Shown: positions 1 to 8,700, numbered from the stretch's first letter. The stretch is 64,000 bases of DNA from Ignavibacteriales bacterium (GCA_026390815.1 JAPLFH010000015.1:42087-106086); one strand, 5' to 3'. A program made the numbers and translations. The notes: generated by a model not told the origin, from the letters alone.

Positions 1-232
1 TTTGACGATAAAAATTGCTGATACCGGTATTGGAATGATATCAGAAGAAAAAGCTAAACTATTCCAGGAATTCTACCGTGCGAAAAATGAAAAAACACGC
101 AGCATCAGCGGTACCGGATTGGGTTTATCAATTGTAAAAAGAATTGTTGATTCTTATAACGGCAAGATTAAAGTTGATAGCGAGTATGGTGCTGGAACAA
201 CATTCGTAATCTATTTTCCAATTACACAATAG
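1..232 (+). CDS. Sensor histidine kinase, C-terminal fragment (ATPase domain)
   Basis: Only the last 76 or so residues are in the window, so the gene starts upstream. The fragment is the end of a HATPase_c domain: the G1 box reads DTGIGM, an F box follows (FQEFYRA), and the G2 box reads GTGLGLSIV. These residues bind ATP in two-component sensor kinases. The dimerisation/phospho-histidine domain and any sensor part are outside the window. The gene lies 84 bases before a receiver-domain gene and the hydrogenase genes, which suggests a signalling pair for that operon, but this is inferred from position only. Confidence 0.9.
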   Translation, partial: LTIKIADTGIGMISEEKAKLFQEFYRAKNEKTRSISGTGLGLSIVKRIVDSYNGKIKVDSEYGAGTTFVIYFPITQ

Positions 233-316
233 AGGTTGTGAAAAAAATTTAATAACTAAAAAGACAGATTCATCTAAATAAAACTTAATTAACAAATTAA
301 AAATCGGAGAAATGTT

Positions 317-700
317 ATGGCACTTATAGCGCTTATTGATGACGATCCGGATATTATCGATGCAAGTACACTTGTATTGAAATCGAAAGGATACGAGGTT
401 ATCACTGCTTCTAATCCAAAGGATGGTTATGATATTGTAGTTAAAAACAAACCCGACTTAATCATTCTTGATGTAATGATGGACGAGCCGGATGATGGTT
501 TCTTTTTAGCACAAAAATTCAGAAAAGAAAACATTCATACTCCAATCCTGATGTACACTTCTGTATCCAAGGCGATTGGTATGGATTACGCCGCTGGCGA
601 GCTTGTTCCTGTTGATGACTTTGTAGAAAAACCAATTTCACCAGAAGAACTCATCCAGAAAGTAGAAAAACTATTAATTCACCACCACGTGAAGGAGTAA
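317..700 (+). CDS. Single-domain response regulator (CheY-like receiver)
   Basis: This 127-residue protein is a receiver domain with no output domain. The acidic pocket is D8-D10, the likely phospho-acceptor is D52 in the string LIILDVMM, the conserved Thr is T81 and the conserved Lys is K105 in EKP. It probably works by protein contact, or passes phosphate on, because no DNA-binding part follows. A GGAG-like site lies upstream. Its stop codon is 3 bases before the NuoE-like start, so it is almost certainly co-transcribed with the hydrogenase subunits. That linkage suggests a role in controlling hydrogen metabolism, which the sequence does not prove. Confidence 0.88.
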   Translation: MALIALIDDDPDIIDASTLVLKSKGYEVITASNPKDGYDIVVKNKPDLIILDVMMDEPDDGFFLAQKFRKENIHTPILMYTSVSKAIGMDYAAGELVPVDDFVEKPISPEELIQKVEKLLIHHHVKE

Positions 701-703
701 GAT

Positions 704-1177
704 ATGTTAGTATTAGAAAAAAATACTTTAACCGAAGAAATAGAGCGCCTGATTGAGCAGTTTGGATGTGACAGAACTTCCTTACTTCCTATTCTTCAAG
801 CAATTCAAAAAAAACATAAATACATTTCCGATTTTGCTCAGCAGGAAGTTGCCCGTTTGCTTGATATTCATCCTGTTGAAGTTTACAGTGTAATTTCTTT
901 TTACTCATTTCTTTCATCAAAACCGCAGGGCAGAAACATTGTTAGGTTATGCCAAACAATTACATGCGATATGTCAGGTAAAGAAGCAGTTGCAATGGCT
1001 GTTGAAAGAGAACTCGGAATTAAATTTGGCGAAACAACAAAAGATAAAAAAGTTACTCTTGAATACGCAAATTGTTTGGGAATGTGCGATCAGGGTCCTG
1101 CAATGATTGTGAACGACAGAGTTTTCAGCCATCTTACGCCGGAAAAAGCTGTTCAAATTCTTAATGAGATTAAATAG
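704..1177 (+). CDS. NuoE-like [2Fe-2S] subunit of NAD-linked [FeFe]-hydrogenase
   Basis: The 157-residue protein has the thioredoxin-fold ferredoxin pattern of the complex I 24-kDa subunit, with C83-x4-C88 and C124-x3-C128 as ligands of one [2Fe-2S] cluster. Homologues (HydC/HndA) pass electrons between the flavin subunit and the hydrogenase subunit. A GGAG ribosome site precedes the ATG. The gene is 8 bases upstream of the NuoF-like gene, and the NuoG/HydA-like gene follows, giving the usual three-subunit order. Complex I membrane genes are absent here, so a soluble hydrogenase is more likely than a respiratory NADH dehydrogenase. Confidence 0.93.
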   Translation: MLVLEKNTLTEEIERLIEQFGCDRTSLLPILQAIQKKHKYISDFAQQEVARLLDIHPVEVYSVISFYSFLSSKPQGRNIVRLCQTITCDMSGKEAVAMAVERELGIKFGETTKDKKVTLEYANCLGMCDQGPAMIVNDRVFSHLTPEKAVQILNEIK

Positions 1178-1185
1178 GAGTTAAC

Positions 1186-2400
1186 ATGGAAAATATAGGA
1201 ATTAAAACTCCACGCGATGGTGTTGTACTTTTTACAAAATATAATCGTGGAGAAGGAATAAAAAAAGCACTTGAACTTGGAAGGGAAAATGTCCTTTTCG
1301 AAGTACGCGAATCAAAATTAAAAGGAAGAGGCGGGGCAGGATTTCCAACAGCTACAAAATGGATGTTAGTTGCAGCCGCAGTTGGAGATGCAAAATATGT
1401 TGTTTGCAATGCAGATGAAGGTGAACCCGGTACATTTAAAGACCGAGTATTGCTTCTTGAATATCCTGAACTTGTTTTTGAAGGAATGGTAATAGCTGGC
1501 TTTACAATTGGAGCAAAATTAGGAATACTTTATCTGCGCGGTGAATACGAGTATATGCTTCAACCGCTGAAGGATTATCTTGAAGTGATGAGAAAAGATA
1601 ACCTGCTTGGAGAAAATATTCTTGGTTCTAATTATAGTTTTGATATTGTAATTCGTCTTGGATCCGGCGCTTATGTATGCGGAGAAGAAACTGCATTGAT
1701 AGAATCGCTTGAAGGTCATCGTGGTGAAGCGCGTAACCGCCCACCTTATCCTGTTAATACCGGCTTTTGGGGCAAACCAACCACAGTTAATAATGTAGAA
1801 ACACTTGCTTCAGTTCCACACATATTAATTAAAGGTGGAACTTGGTATGCAAAACATGGTACTGATAAATCAACTGGTTCCAAGTTGTTATCTGTTTCCG
1901 GTGATTGCGAAAAACCTGGAGTTTATGAATTACCATGGGGAACAAAGATTAAAGATTTATTAGAGATAGTTGGTGCAAAGAATACGAAAGCAGTTCAGAT
2001 TGGTGGAGCTTCCGGAATTTGTGTTCCTAAATCTCAATTTGATAGAACACTTGCTTATGAAGATGTTGCCACAGGTGGCAGTATTATTATTTTTAATGAA
2101 AGCAGAAGTATGTTAAAAGTTCTTAAAAATTTTCTTGAATTCTTTGTAGAGGAATCTTGTGGACAGTGTACACCATGCAGAATTGGGAATGTTAAACTAC
2201 TTGAATGTGTAAAGAATATAGAAAAAGGTGTTTATACTTTTGCCGAAATAAACAAGATGAAAGAATTAGGCAAAACAATGCAGGTTGCTTCTAAATGCGG
2301 ATTAGGGCAATCCAGTCCAAATGCATTCCTTTCAATCTTAGAAAATTTTAAAGAAGAATTATTCAACAAAAATGGATTCGGAGGCAGGAATGGAAAGTAA
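1186..2400 (+). CDS. NuoF-like NADH/FMN subunit of [FeFe]-hydrogenase
   Basis: The 404-residue protein matches the complex I 51-kDa subunit. A glycine-rich NADH/FMN motif (GRGGAGFP, from residue 47) and a second flavin-region motif (GSGAYVCGEETA, about 159-170) are visible, and a [4Fe-4S] cluster is bound by C325, C328, C331 and C371. It would oxidise or reduce NAD(H) through FMN. It lacks the extra N-terminal thioredoxin-like and C-terminal ferredoxin domains of longer bifurcating-hydrogenase flavin subunits, so its length is that of plain NuoF. Its last 11 bases overlap the start of the next gene, a sign of translational coupling. Confidence 0.93.
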   Translation: MENIGIKTPRDGVVLFTKYNRGEGIKKALELGRENVLFEVRESKLKGRGGAGFPTATKWMLVAAAVGDAKYVVCNADEGEPGTFKDRVLLLEYPELVFEGMVIAGFTIGAKLGILYLRGEYEYMLQPLKDYLEVMRKDNLLGENILGSNYSFDIVIRLGSGAYVCGEETALIESLEGHRGEARNRPPYPVNTGFWGKPTTVNNVETLASVPHILIKGGTWYAKHGTDKSTGSKLLSVSGDCEKPGVYELPWGTKIKDLLEIVGAKNTKAVQIGGASGICVPKSQFDRTLAYEDVATGGSIIIFNESRSMLKVLKNFLEFFVEESCGQCTPCRIGNVKLLECVKNIEKGVYTFAEINKMKELGKTMQVASKCGLGQSSPNAFLSILENFKEELFNKNGFGGRNGK

Positions 2401-4267
2401 AGATAAATTAAGAGCGCCGGTTAGCCAGAAGGCTCACATTGTTGAAAAGCCAAAAGATACCAGTGCAATTGGCGGTAAAGTAACAATTGAAATAAATGAA
2501 AAGAAAATTTCTGTTCCATTTGGTACTACAATTTTAGATGCTTGCAAGGAAAATCAAATTCATATTCCAACATTGTGTCATCATCCGGATTTATGTGTAG
2601 CCGGTGTTTGCCGTATTTGTGTTGTGGAAGTTGAAGGAATGAGAACACTCCAGGCTTCCTGCGCTTTTCCAATTACAAATCCAATTAAGATTAAAACATC
2701 TACTCCGATGGTAAGAAAAGCCCGCAGACATGTAATCGATTTACTTTTAAGCGAGCATTATGGTGAATGTTATTCCTGTTTCCGAAATCAGAATTGCGAA
2801 TTGCAAGATCTGGCAAAAGAATATGGTGTTGATGAATACAACTTTGGACATGTTACTAAAGAAAAATATGAAGTTGATAAATCCTCAGCTTCAGTTATTC
2901 GTGATATGAACAAATGCGTTCTATGTAAACGCTGCGTAAGAACTTGCATCGATCTTCAGGAGGTTGGTGTGCTTGAAGCTATTAACCGTGGGCACGAAAC
3001 ACGCATTGGTACATTCCTGGATAAACCGCTTGCTGATGTAATTTGTATTAATTGCGGACAATGTATTAACCGTTGCCCAACTGCTGCTTTAAGAGCAAAC
3101 GATCCTTCTGATGAAATTTGGGCTGCTATTGATGATCCTACAAAGCATGTAGTTATACAAACTGCGCCATCACCAAGAGCTGGGATTGGAGAGGAATTTG
3201 GATTAGAACCAGGTAACTCTCTAACAATGGAAATGAACACTGCATTAAGAAGAATTGGTTTTGATAAAGTGTTTGATACAAACTTCACAGCTGATTTAAC
3301 AATTATGGAAGAAGGAACCGAGCTTCTTTTAAGATTGAAGCAAGCTTTAGTTGAAAAAGATTCCAATGTTAAACTCCCGCAGTTTACTTCTTGTTCACCA
3401 GGCTGGGTAAAATTTATCGAGCATTTTTATCCAGAATATTTAGATTATCTCTCAACTGCAAAATCTCCACAGCAAATGTTTGGTGCATTAATAAAAACTT
3501 TTTATGCAAAGGAAACTAAGATTGATCCTGCAAATATTGTTTCGGTTGCACTTATGCCTTGCTCAGCTAAAAAGTTTGAATGCAACAGACCAGAGATGAC
3601 AGCTTCCGGTTATAAAGATGTTGATTATGGATTAACAACCCGCGAATTGGCAAAGATGATTAAAGAAGCTGGTATTTACTTACCAGAAATGCCCAAGAGT
3701 CATTTTGATGATCCATTTGGTGATGCATCTGGTGCAGGTTTAATTTTTGGTGCTACTGGTGGAGTTATGGAAGCTGCTTTAAGAACAGCTTACGAAATTG
3801 TAACAGGCAGACCAGTTCCATTTAAGAACCTTAACATTGAACCCTGCCGTGGATTTGATGGAATCAAACAGGCATCTGTTAAGTTAGAAGGTTGTGTACC
3901 GGCTTGGAGTTTTCTTGAAGGTGTTGATTTGAAATTTATGGTTGCTCACGGAACTGCGAACGCCAAGAAAGTTATGCAGATGTTACAAAAAGGTGAATTG
4001 AAAGATGTTCACTTTATAGAAATTATGGCATGCCCTGGTGGTTGTATTGGTGGCGGGGGTCAACCAATTCCAACTTCAATGGAGATAAGGAAGAAACGCG
4101 CACAAGCAATTTATGCAGAAGATGAATCTCTTGCACTTAGAAAATCTCATGAAAACGAACATGTAAAAAGTATTTATGAGACATTCTTAACAGATGGACC
4201 TTGCGGACATTTATCGCATAAACTATTGCACACGCATTATATTAAGCGTGGAAAGTATATTGCTTAA
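2390..4267 (+). CDS. [FeFe]-hydrogenase catalytic subunit with NuoG-like N-terminus
   Basis: I prefer the ATG at 2390 (625 residues) to the in-frame ATG at 2372, because GGAGG lies just before it. Domains in order: [2Fe-2S] (C63, C74, C77, C91); His-ligated [4Fe-4S] (H123, C127, C130, C136); two [4Fe-4S] clusters (C176/179/182/186 and C219/222/225/229); then the H-cluster domain. Its motifs are L1 TSCSPGW (C335, S336), L2 MPCSAKKFE (C391) and L3 MACPGGCIGGGG (C548, C552). It should interconvert protons and H2 with electrons exchanged through the two preceding subunits. Serine in L1, where the common motif has a Cys pair, is unusual. Maturases HydEFG are not in the window. Confidence 0.94.
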   Translation: MESKDKLRAPVSQKAHIVEKPKDTSAIGGKVTIEINEKKISVPFGTTILDACKENQIHIPTLCHHPDLCVAGVCRICVVEVEGMRTLQASCAFPITNPIKIKTSTPMVRKARRHVIDLLLSEHYGECYSCFRNQNCELQDLAKEYGVDEYNFGHVTKEKYEVDKSSASVIRDMNKCVLCKRCVRTCIDLQEVGVLEAINRGHETRIGTFLDKPLADVICINCGQCINRCPTAALRANDPSDEIWAAIDDPTKHVVIQTAPSPRAGIGEEFGLEPGNSLTMEMNTALRRIGFDKVFDTNFTADLTIMEEGTELLLRLKQALVEKDSNVKLPQFTSCSPGWVKFIEHFYPEYLDYLSTAKSPQQMFGALIKTFYAKETKIDPANIVSVALMPCSAKKFECNRPEMTASGYKDVDYGLTTRELAKMIKEAGIYLPEMPKSHFDDPFGDASGAGLIFGATGGVMEAALRTAYEIVTGRPVPFKNLNIEPCRGFDGIKQASVKLEGCVPAWSFLEGVDLKFMVAHGTANAKKVMQMLQKGELKDVHFIEIMACPGGCIGGGGQPIPTSMEIRKKRAQAIYAEDESLALRKSHENEHVKSIYETFLTDGPCGHLSHKLLHTHYIKRGKYIA

Positions 4268-4277
4268 CTTTAACAAG

Positions 4278-4309
4278 AGCCGGAAGAAAAATCTTCCGGC
4301 TTTCTTTTT
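4278..4309 (+). terminator. Intrinsic terminator after the hydrogenase operon
   Basis: A 10-bp stem starting AGCCGGAAGA pairs perfectly with its reverse complement across an AAAA loop and is followed by TTTCTTTTT. It begins 11 bases after the hydrogenase stop codon and separates that operon from the next histidine kinase gene. Confidence 0.88.
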
Positions 4310-4342
4310 GGTAAAATAAATGAATTATCGATTGATGGAAAC

Positions 4343-4371
4343 TTGACATGCTGCATCCAATATTCTATTAT
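4343..4371 (+). promoter_or_regulatory. Sigma70-like promoter before second histidine kinase
   Basis: TTGACA (4343-4348) is followed after exactly 17 bases by TATTAT (4366-4371). It lies between the operon terminator and the kinase start at 4433, which leaves about 55 bases of leader. The match is good, but the call rests on sequence alone. Confidence 0.5.
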
Positions 4372-4432
4372 TCCAGTGCTCTTTGGCAGTTGTTAGTACT
4401 TTTATTGTTAAATTCATTGCAATAGGTAGAAA

Positions 4433-5869
4433 ATGGTTTCACTTGTACCATCCTGGGCGAAACATAATGATGAATTTTGGAATGCCATAAAAAAACGTAA
4501 CCTATGGTTTATTCAGCTAAGATATGGTGCTGTTGTACTTCTTGTATTTCTTTTAATTGGTGTAAAATTTATTCTTCAACTACAATTAACAGAAACACAG
4601 CTTACCGCAATCATTTCAATTACTATTTGCATTCTTATTTATAATGTTTTGATTCATAAGATCAGACCCAAGATAAAACCAACAGGAAAATTTAATAATC
4701 TGCATCTTTCACTTATGCAAATGATTTTAGATTTGCTTGCTCTTACCTTACTAATTTACTATTCCGGTGGCATAGAAAATCCGCTCTATATGTTTTATAT
4801 ATTTCATATGATCATAGGAAGCTTGATACTACCTGGGGCGGTTATTTATACAATTGCTACAGTAGTTGTTATTTCTCTTTGGATGATAGCATTATTGGAA
4901 TATAATGGAATTTTAATCCACCATGGTATTGCTGGGCTATTTTCACAACCAATTTATACCAATCACAATTATTTGCTGATGATTCTTTTCGTTTTTACAA
5001 TTATGATGTACCTGAGTGTAGCAATTGCCAACAGGATCGCTCATCAACTTTACCAAAGGGAGCAGCAATTGAGAGAATCACTGAATAAATTGAACGAAGC
5101 AGAAAAAGCAAAACAAAGATATGTAATTGGAGTTGTGCACGAAATTAAAACTCCAATTGCTGCTGTAGAATCTTTTATTGAATTGATACTAAAAAATTAT
5201 GTTGGTCCAATAAGCAAAGAAGTAGAGGAAAAACTATTAAGAGTTAAAATAAGAACAAATGAAGCTATCAAAATGATTAATAATGTGCTTCATATATCCA
5301 AGCTAAAGTTGCTTGATGAAATTTATGATGATGAAATAAATATTGTAGAAATAGTTGAAGGATTATTATCCAAACAAAATATTATTGCAGAATCAAAAGA
5401 TATAAAATTAGAGTTTGAAAAATATTGCGATAATAATTCCAAAATTTTTGGTGATGCTGTGCTGCTGGAATTGGCGCTTTCAAATATCATTAACAATGCA
5501 TTAAAATATGTAAGTTCAGGTGGACGAGTTGAAATAAGTCTAAAACCAGATGGAGATTATTGCCTTATTGAAGTTTGCGATAACGGAATTGGTATCCCAG
5601 AAACTGATCAGAAAAAAATATTCGAAGAGTTTTATCGTGCTTCAAATATTAAACATAAGGGATATGAAGGAACCGGTCTTGGGTTGTCTCTTGTAAATCA
5701 AATTGTAAAACGCCACAACGGAAATATTACAGTACAAAGTCCTTCTCGACTTCAAGACAAAGATAGACCTGGAACTTGTTTTACTATTAAAATACCTGTT
5801 AAAAAATTACCATCAGAAGAAGTAGTATTTACTAATTCTAATCTGAATTTGGAGAGCAAAATAATCTAA
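4433..5869 (+). CDS. Membrane-bound sensor histidine kinase
   Basis: The 478-residue protein starts with about six hydrophobic segments (roughly residues 25-205) with short links, so it probably senses in or at the membrane rather than through a large periplasmic domain. A short coiled region leads to the HisKA box VVHEIKTP, with the phospho-accepting His near residue 238. The ATPase part has an N box (NIINNALKY), G1 (DNGIGIP) and G2 (GTGLGLSLV). No receiver domain is fused. The gene follows the hydrogenase operon but has its own terminator-promoter break, and its 3' end overlaps the convergent next gene by 32 bases. Confidence 0.92.
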   Translation: MVSLVPSWAKHNDEFWNAIKKRNLWFIQLRYGAVVLLVFLLIGVKFILQLQLTETQLTAIISITICILIYNVLIHKIRPKIKPTGKFNNLHLSLMQMILDLLALTLLIYYSGGIENPLYMFYIFHMIIGSLILPGAVIYTIATVVVISLWMIALLEYNGILIHHGIAGLFSQPIYTNHNYLLMILFVFTIMMYLSVAIANRIAHQLYQREQQLRESLNKLNEAEKAKQRYVIGVVHEIKTPIAAVESFIELILKNYVGPISKEVEEKLLRVKIRTNEAIKMINNVLHISKLKLLDEIYDDEINIVEIVEGLLSKQNIIAESKDIKLEFEKYCDNNSKIFGDAVLLELALSNIINNALKYVSSGGRVEISLKPDGDYCLIEVCDNGIGIPETDQKKIFEEFYRASNIKHKGYEGTGLGLSLVNQIVKRHNGNITVQSPSRLQDKDRPGTCFTIKIPVKKLPSEEVVFTNSNLNLESKII

Positions 5870-6770
5870 ACCCTGCTGTATCCACACGAATTTTGTAAAC
5901 TGCGTTTGTTTCATCTTCAGTAATGTAGAGAGTTTTCATATCAGCATCTGCAAATTCCAGGTTGCTGGGTTTTTTACCCGGTGTAATTATTTTTTGTTTA
6001 ATTGAACCATCAGGTTTAACCACGTAAATTGCTTTACCACCAAAGTGTGCCACATATAAATTTCCTTCAACATCAAAAGCAATTCCATCCGGATCACCAC
6101 CAGGAAGAATAATAAAAACTTCCGGCTCACCAAAAGTACCATCCTTTTTTAATCTAAATTTTAATACTCTTTCTTTTGCGGATTCACAGACATAAACAAA
6201 TTTAGCATCGGGAGAAATAGCAATTCCATTTGGGAAACATAATCCAGTGTAAACAGGTTTTACCTTTTGTGTTTTCCTGGAAATCTGGTAAACAATTCCA
6301 TCAGGATTGTTTTTATCATAAGATTTAGGATCTGTAAAATATAAATTTCCCTTACTATCAAATGCTAAATCATTCGGACGGTTAAATTTTTTTCCTTTAT
6401 AACCAGAAGCTAATGAAAAACATTTCCCATCCATTGTAAATTTTAATATGGCTCCTTTTCCATATTCACAGGCATAAAGGCAGCCATCTTTATTCACAGT
6501 TAATCCATTAGTTTTTTCAAAACTGAATGGGGAAGAGGGAGCCACAATAAATGTATCGGGTTTTCCATTTCTTATTCTCGTTACCCAATTTCCATTACAA
6601 TTGGAAACATATAAACTTCCTCTTCCATCCCATGCCGGTCCTTCAGGAAATTTTAAACTATCAGCTACTTTTATAAAATGGTGGTTTTCCGGTAAACTAT
6701 CTTGTGCAAATGAGATTGTAATTGAAAATATTATTATGGTTAAAAACATAATAAGAATTTTTGTATTCAT
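5838..6770 (-). CDS. Secreted SMP-30/gluconolactonase-like beta-propeller protein
   Basis: The 310-residue protein starts with a clear signal peptide ending near ISFAQ, so it is exported. The rest is a repeated propeller pattern, with blades such as EGPAWDGRG, RPNDLAFDSKGNLYFTDP, FPNGIAISPD and DPDGIAFDVEGNLYVAHF, typical of the SMP-30/gluconolactonase/LRE-like superfamily. Members hydrolyse lactones or act as binding propellers, and the substrate cannot be told from the sequence. The gene is alone on the minus strand, and its end overlaps the kinase gene tail-to-tail. Confidence 0.85.
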   Translation of the reverse strand: MNTKILIMFLTIIIFSITISFAQDSLPENHHFIKVADSLKFPEGPAWDGRGSLYVSNCNGNWVTRIRNGKPDTFIVAPSSPFSFEKTNGLTVNKDGCLYACEYGKGAILKFTMDGKCFSLASGYKGKKFNRPNDLAFDSKGNLYFTDPKSYDKNNPDGIVYQISRKTQKVKPVYTGLCFPNGIAISPDAKFVYVCESAKERVLKFRLKKDGTFGEPEVFIILPGGDPDGIAFDVEGNLYVAHFGGKAIYVVKPDGSIKQKIITPGKKPSNLEFADADMKTLYITEDETNAVYKIRVDTAGFRLFCSPNSD

Positions 6771-6857
6771 AAAATTATTTCTTTATTAATATTATTACTT
6801 AGTGCAAAAATATGAATTGCGTTGCATAATAAGAAATTAAAAATATTATATTGGTGT

Positions 6858-6887
6858 TGTATAGGAAAATAGCTTTTACTAACTTTA
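6858..6887 (+). promoter_or_regulatory. Candidate promoter of tRNA-Glu
   Basis: A TTG (6858-6860) and a TAACTTTA element (6880-6887) are separated by 19 bases, close to the -33/-7 arrangement (TAnnTTTG) known in Bacteroidota. The tRNA begins 36 bases downstream. The last base of the -7 element does not match the consensus. Confidence 0.4.
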
Positions 6888-6923
6888 CACCCGTAAGAAA
6901 GAAGAAGACAAACATTTGTCTTT

Positions 6924-6997
6924 GGCGCGTTCGTCTAGAGGCTTAGGACGCCGCCCTCTCAAGGCGGAGATCGCGGGTTCGAATCCCGCACGCGCTA
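6924..6997 (+). tRNA. tRNA-Glu (anticodon CTC)
   Basis: A complete cloverleaf can be drawn: acceptor GGCGCGT with ACGCGCT (first pair G-U), D stem GTCT/GGAC, anticodon stem CCGCC/GGCGG with loop CTCTCAA giving anticodon CTC, and T stem GCGGG/CCCGC around TTCGAAT. The discriminator base is A and CCA is not encoded. It stands alone between a minus-strand gene and a plus-strand ferredoxin gene. Confidence 0.95.
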
Positions 6998-7078
6998 CTA
7001 AGTATTTAACTTTTATTGTTCCTGCTTATGCCTGTTTATTTATGGGTTAAGCAGGAATCTTTTTTTTATAGATGATAA

Positions 7079-7417
7079 ATGAAACGATTTGAAAAACATA
7101 TTTTCATTTGTGAAAATAAACGACCAATTGATCATCCACGTGGTTGCTGTTCAGATAAAGGTTCGCACGAAATAAAAGAAAAATTTAAATCCCGATTGAA
7201 AGAATTGGGATTAAATGCAACGGTTCGTGCCAATACTTCCGGTTGTTTGGATGCTTGCGAATTTGGACCTTCTGTTGTAATTTATCCTGAGCAGGTTTGG
7301 TATGGCAGAGTTAAACTGGAAGATGTTGAAGAAATAATCCAAAGCCATATTTTGAAAAGCAAACCTGTTGAAAGATTAAAAATAATAGATAAAAGATTTA
7401 ATAGAGATGGCGAATAA
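7079..7417 (+). CDS. Thioredoxin-like [2Fe-2S] ferredoxin
   Basis: The 112-residue protein looks like the thioredoxin-fold [2Fe-2S] ferredoxins (Aquifex Fd4 type). It begins FEKHIFICENKR, has a second Cys group (GCCSD) near residue 24 and then SGCLDACEFGP with the C-x3-C pair, followed by the conserved VVIYPEQVWYG region. The family transfers single electrons, but the partner here is unknown. Its end overlaps the endonuclease III gene by 11 bases, so the two are probably translated together. That may reflect shared iron-sulfur biology, which is only inference. Confidence 0.85.
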   Translation: MKRFEKHIFICENKRPIDHPRGCCSDKGSHEIKEKFKSRLKELGLNATVRANTSGCLDACEFGPSVVIYPEQVWYGRVKLEDVEEIIQSHILKSKPVERLKIIDKRFNRDGE

Positions 7418-8066
7418 AAAAGAAATACTTCACGCAAAAAAAATATTTGATCAGCTAAAGAAAGAATATCCGGTTGTAAAAGTTGCTCTCGATTTTGCAA
7501 ATCCTTTCGAGTTGCTTATTTCAACAATACTTTCCGCACAAAGTACAGATGTTAGAGTAAACATTGTAACGGATGACCTATTCAAAAAATATAAGTCACC
7601 AAAGGATTATGTATCTGCTCCGCAGGAGGAGTTGGAAAAAGATATTTTCTCAACTGGATTCTACAAACAAAAAGCAAAAAGTATTAGAAATTGCTGCCAG
7701 GTTTTAATCGATAAATTTGGAGGAAAAGTTCCAGCAAATTTTGAGTTGCTAATTCAGTTACCTGGAGTTGGAAGAAAAACTGCATCGGTTGTTGCTGGAA
7801 ATGGTTTTGGAATTCCTGCTATTGCTGTAGATACTCACGTTATCAGACTTTCTAATTTACTCGGCTTGGTAAATACAAATGATCCGGAGAAGATAGAACT
7901 CAAACTAAAGGAAATGCTCCCAGAAAAAGATTGGATAAATTCTTCACATTATCTTGTAACACACGGAAGAAATATTTGTATTGCAAGAAAACCAAAATGT
8001 GTTGATTGTATTATTGGAAAAATATGTCCAAGTTTTAATCCATTACCAACCACAAAAGTTAAATAG
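7407..8066 (+). CDS. nth: Endonuclease III, base-excision DNA glycosylase/AP lyase
   Basis: The 219-residue length is normal for Nth. The helix-hairpin-helix reads LPGVGRKTA and supplies the catalytic Lys. The catalytic Asp lies in AVDTHV. The C-terminal [4Fe-4S] loop has the exact C-x6-C-x2-C-x5-C spacing, starting CIARKPKC. The enzyme removes oxidised pyrimidines from DNA and cuts the abasic site. It overlaps the upstream ferredoxin gene and is 8 bases before the HD-domain gene, which suggests one transcript. Confidence 0.96.
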   Translation: MANKKEILHAKKIFDQLKKEYPVVKVALDFANPFELLISTILSAQSTDVRVNIVTDDLFKKYKSPKDYVSAPQEELEKDIFSTGFYKQKAKSIRNCCQVLIDKFGGKVPANFELLIQLPGVGRKTASVVAGNGFGIPAIAVDTHVIRLSNLLGLVNTNDPEKIELKLKEMLPEKDWINSSHYLVTHGRNICIARKPKCVDCIIGKICPSFNPLPTTKVK

Positions 8067-8074
8067 AGGTTTAT

Positions 8075-8641
8075 TTGGAAAATCCAGCATCTAACAGAGA
8101 TTTTTGTTTATCATTATTAAAAGAATACACAAGAAGTGAAAGTTTGTTGAAACATGCTTTTGCAGTAGAAACTTGTGTTAAAGCTTATGCTGCTAAATAT
8201 AATGAAGATGAATTGTACTGGGGGAATGTTGCGTTGCTTCACGATTTTGACTATGAACGTTTTCCATCTGCAACTGAACATCCATATAAAGGTTCAGAAA
8301 TTTTAGCTGAAAAAGGTTTTGATGAAAACTTCAGAAAAACTATTTTATCGCATGCCGATTATACAAATGTTCCAAGAGAAACTATATTAGCAAAAGTACT
8401 TTATGCCTGCGATGAACTTTCCGGTTTCTTAACTGCTGTTGCTTATGTTAGACCAAGCAAATCAATTGATGAAGTGGAAGTAAAATCTGTTAAGAAAAAA
8501 TTAAAAGATAAAGCGTTTGCTCGTACAGTCAGCAGGGAGGATATTCAGAGAGGTGTTGAAGAGTTAGGTGTTCCGATTGACGAGCACATTCAATTCTGTA
8601 TAAATGCAATGAAGGGGAAAAAAGAGTTGTTGGGACTTTAA
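8075..8641 (+). CDS. HD-domain hydrolase-like protein
   Basis: The 188-residue protein starts at TTG with GAGG upstream. No other start codon lies near. The N-terminal half carries an HD metal-binding pattern: a His near residue 23 (LKHAFAVE), then LLHDFDYE, then ILSHADY. HD-domain proteins are usually phosphohydrolases or nucleotidases. This short stand-alone form resembles HDIG-type hydrolases annotated in many Bacteroidota, but the substrate cannot be assigned. It is the last gene of the run starting at the ferredoxin. Confidence 0.8.
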   Translation: MENPASNRDFCLSLLKEYTRSESLLKHAFAVETCVKAYAAKYNEDELYWGNVALLHDFDYERFPSATEHPYKGSEILAEKGFDENFRKTILSHADYTNVPRETILAKVLYACDELSGFLTAVAYVRPSKSIDEVEVKSVKKKLKDKAFARTVSREDIQRGVEELGVPIDEHIQFCINAMKGKKELLGL

Positions 8642-8668
8642 TTTTCTTTAGAATTTATAAATTATGAC

Positions 8669-8700
8669 TTGACATTGACTACCATTGTTTGCTATTTTTG
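8669..8700 (+). promoter_or_regulatory. Promoter upstream of the porU-like gene
   Basis: TTGACA (8669-8674) is followed by TATTTTTG (8693-8700). The second element fits TAnnTTTG exactly, and the gap from TTG to TA is 21 bases, as in Bacteroidota housekeeping promoters. The start codon at 8806 is about 105 bases downstream, giving a leader of roughly 100 bases. Confidence 0.55.

Noticed and set aside
1170..1409. Minus-strand frame over the NuoE/NuoF junction
   Set aside because: It shadows strongly conserved plus-strand genes, and its translation resembles no protein.
6601..6789. Plus-strand 62-codon frame over the start of the propeller gene
   Set aside because: It is the reverse frame of a well-supported signal peptide region and has no domain or ribosome site.
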